Positions 63,111 through 64,000 of a stretch of DNA of 64,000 nucleotides are shown in pieces. The translations under genes were made by a program, and so were the position numbers. The notes below the pieces were generated by a model. It ran no database searches and was not told the DNA's origin. It saw only the letters and a program-made list of their open reading frames with translations. The stretch's first letter is position 1; each line of letters begins with the position of its first letter. This DNA comes from Symbiodinium natans (taxonomy: Eukaryota; Sar; Dinophyceae; Suessiales; Symbiodiniaceae): NCBI GenBank assembly GCA_905221605.1, contig CAJNDS010002764.1, forward strand, positions 88,501 to 152,500. The letters run 5' to 3'.

Positions 63111-63611
63111 GTCTTTCGGGAGTTCAGCGCGTCTAGGGAGGTTCAAAGGAAGTTTAGGTCCGTTGCCGGCGACCTGCAGGTCAACATGTCCCAGCTTTAC
63201 AAGAATCTGGGTTGCTGTTTAGGGGCTTAGGGGGTTTAGGGCTTTTTGAGGGTGTTTGGGTTTTTTGTTGGGGGGTTTTGTTGGGGTTTAGGGGTTTTAG
63301 GGGGTTTAGGGGTTTTGAAAGAGTTTAGGGGTTTAGGTGGTTTAGGCTCAGGGGTTTTTAGGGGTTCAAGGGTTTCGGTTTAAGGGCGCAGGGGTTTAGG
63401 GGTTTAGGGGTTTAGGGGCTTAGGGGTTTAGGGTGTACAGTGTAAAGGGAACGTGTCGAAGTCGTCCCGTAAGCCCCCTTAACCATCCCCGTTACTTACA
63501 ATTTCCCCCACACCCGTCTCTGAAATTTTCAACCTTAAACCCTAAACCCTAAGCCCTAAACCCTAAACCCAAAACCCTACTCAAAATCAAAATCCTCAAC
63601 GTTCCTTCGAG

Positions 63612-63719
63612 CAACCCAGGAACGTCTTCCGGGCCATGCAGCAACACTCCGGCGCCCGGATCGCACCGTGCTTACGAGACGACGAGGCCGGGAAAAGAAG
63701 CATTGGGATGACCCAAGTG
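63612..63719 (+). CDS. Exon, 36 codons, in phase with the next
   Basis: Acceptor TTCGAG ends at 63,611. The frame QPRNVFRAMQQHSGARIAPC, then LRDDEAGKRSIGMTQV, is fully open and exactly 36 codons long to the donor G|GTTTAGGG at 63,720. Joining it to 63,872 keeps an open frame to the window end. No domain is recognised. Confidence 0.5.
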
Positions 63720-63871
63720 GTTTAGGGTTTATGGTTTAGGGCTAAGGTCTCTCCCTCCCCCGCCCTAAACCAGGACCCCCCAATAAGAAGAAGGTGTAAA
63801 AGTGTCCCTAAACCTTAACCTCCTAAACCCTTCATCCTGAGCCCTCAACCCTATAAACCCTGAACCCTAAG
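63720..63871 (+). other. 152-bp GT-AG intron with TTTAGGG 5' end and CCCTAA 3' end
   Basis: It starts GTTTAGGGTTTATGG and ends TGAACCCTAAG. Its first ~30 bp are TTTAGGG-type and its last ~80 bp CCCTAAA-type. The flanking open frames join in phase 0. Confidence 0.5.
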
Positions 63872-64000
63872 CTCTTGGAGGGTGCCTTTGCTGTTGTTGG
63901 GGTGCCCTTGCGCTCTCTCATGGAGGCGGAGGCCTGGGATTCAGAGGTCGGCTTGTGGTCCTGGGTTTGGATTCGGAACATCACCAGCCACGGCCACGTC
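63872..64000 (+). CDS. Exon running off the right edge
   Basis: Open for all 43 codons to the window end, with protein-like sequence (LLEGAFAVVGVPLRSLMEAE, then WDSEVGLWSWVWIRNITSHG). Tryptophan-rich. It continues the frame of the preceding exon. The gene identity is unknown; with the EF-hand and membrane-segment exons upstream it could be one large calcium-responsive membrane protein, but linkage is not shown. Confidence 0.45.

Noticed and set aside
55688-64000. A true chromosome end
   Set aside because: Telomere-type arrays occur in both orientations, are interrupted by open islands and degenerate strongly; no array runs to the window edge in a terminal orientation.

Overview
This window looks like nuclear DNA of a large-genome protist, most likely a dinoflagellate, carrying an integrated double-jelly-roll DNA virus. 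The evidence for the host is indirect but consistent: TTTAGGG/CCCTAAA tracts scattered everywhere, very low host gene density, short introns with GC-AG as well as GT-AG borders, retroelement families typical of dinoflagellates, and a 13-nt match to the 3' end of the dinoflagellate spliced leader next to a decayed retroelement. No rRNA, tRNA or CRISPR array was recognised.

Layout. 1-17,300: host DNA with satellites, palindrome clusters, two GACGACGG minisatellite hairpins, a truncated non-LTR retrotransposon (10,094-10,828), a possible HEAT-repeat pseudogene (11,445-11,950) and a coiled-coil ORF (15,566-16,528). 17,430-29,340: a GC-rich, densely packed, intronless viral island. 29,640-48,200: host DNA with an 11-bp AT-rich tandem repeat, an ankyrin exon, a decayed Gag-protease retroelement, a 1.2-kb TAG microsatellite, a dsRNA-binding-like exon and a 1.1-kb element with ~137-bp inverted repeats. 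48,700-49,620: a four-exon gene with a FAM3/ILEI-like domain. 52,000-64,000: short open islands (one encoding an EF-hand) and a GNAT acetyltransferase, embedded in long TTTAGGG- and CCCTAAA-rich spacers.

The viral island encodes, left to right: a C2H2 zinc-finger protein, an A32/FtsK-HerA packaging ATPase, a penton-like minor capsid protein, an AT-hook protein, a small unknown protein, a membrane-active-looking minor virion protein, the major capsid protein and a giant fibre ending in an S74 autoprocessing chaperone (now split by a one-base frameshift). Then come a DNA cytosine-5 methyltransferase and a small membrane protein on the minus strand, an OB-fold/ssDNA-binding-like protein, a 2-oxoglutarate dioxygenase-like protein and a C-terminal acidic protein. 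This is the morphogenesis module of a polinton-like virus plus a possible DNA-modification pair. No DNA polymerase, integrase or maturation protease is visible, so the copy is either truncated or belongs to a lineage that relies on other factors.

Two things stand out. First, the viral island combines a C5-methyltransferase with a dioxygenase-like protein that resembles JBP/TET-type base oxygenases, in a likely host lineage known for modified thymine. Second, at the right end short open islands are repeatedly preceded by CCCTAAA tracts and followed by TTTAGGG tracts, several with the boundary G|GTTTAGGG. Introns there would therefore start with TTTAGGG and end with CCCTAAA, and could fold into long telomere-repeat hairpins.
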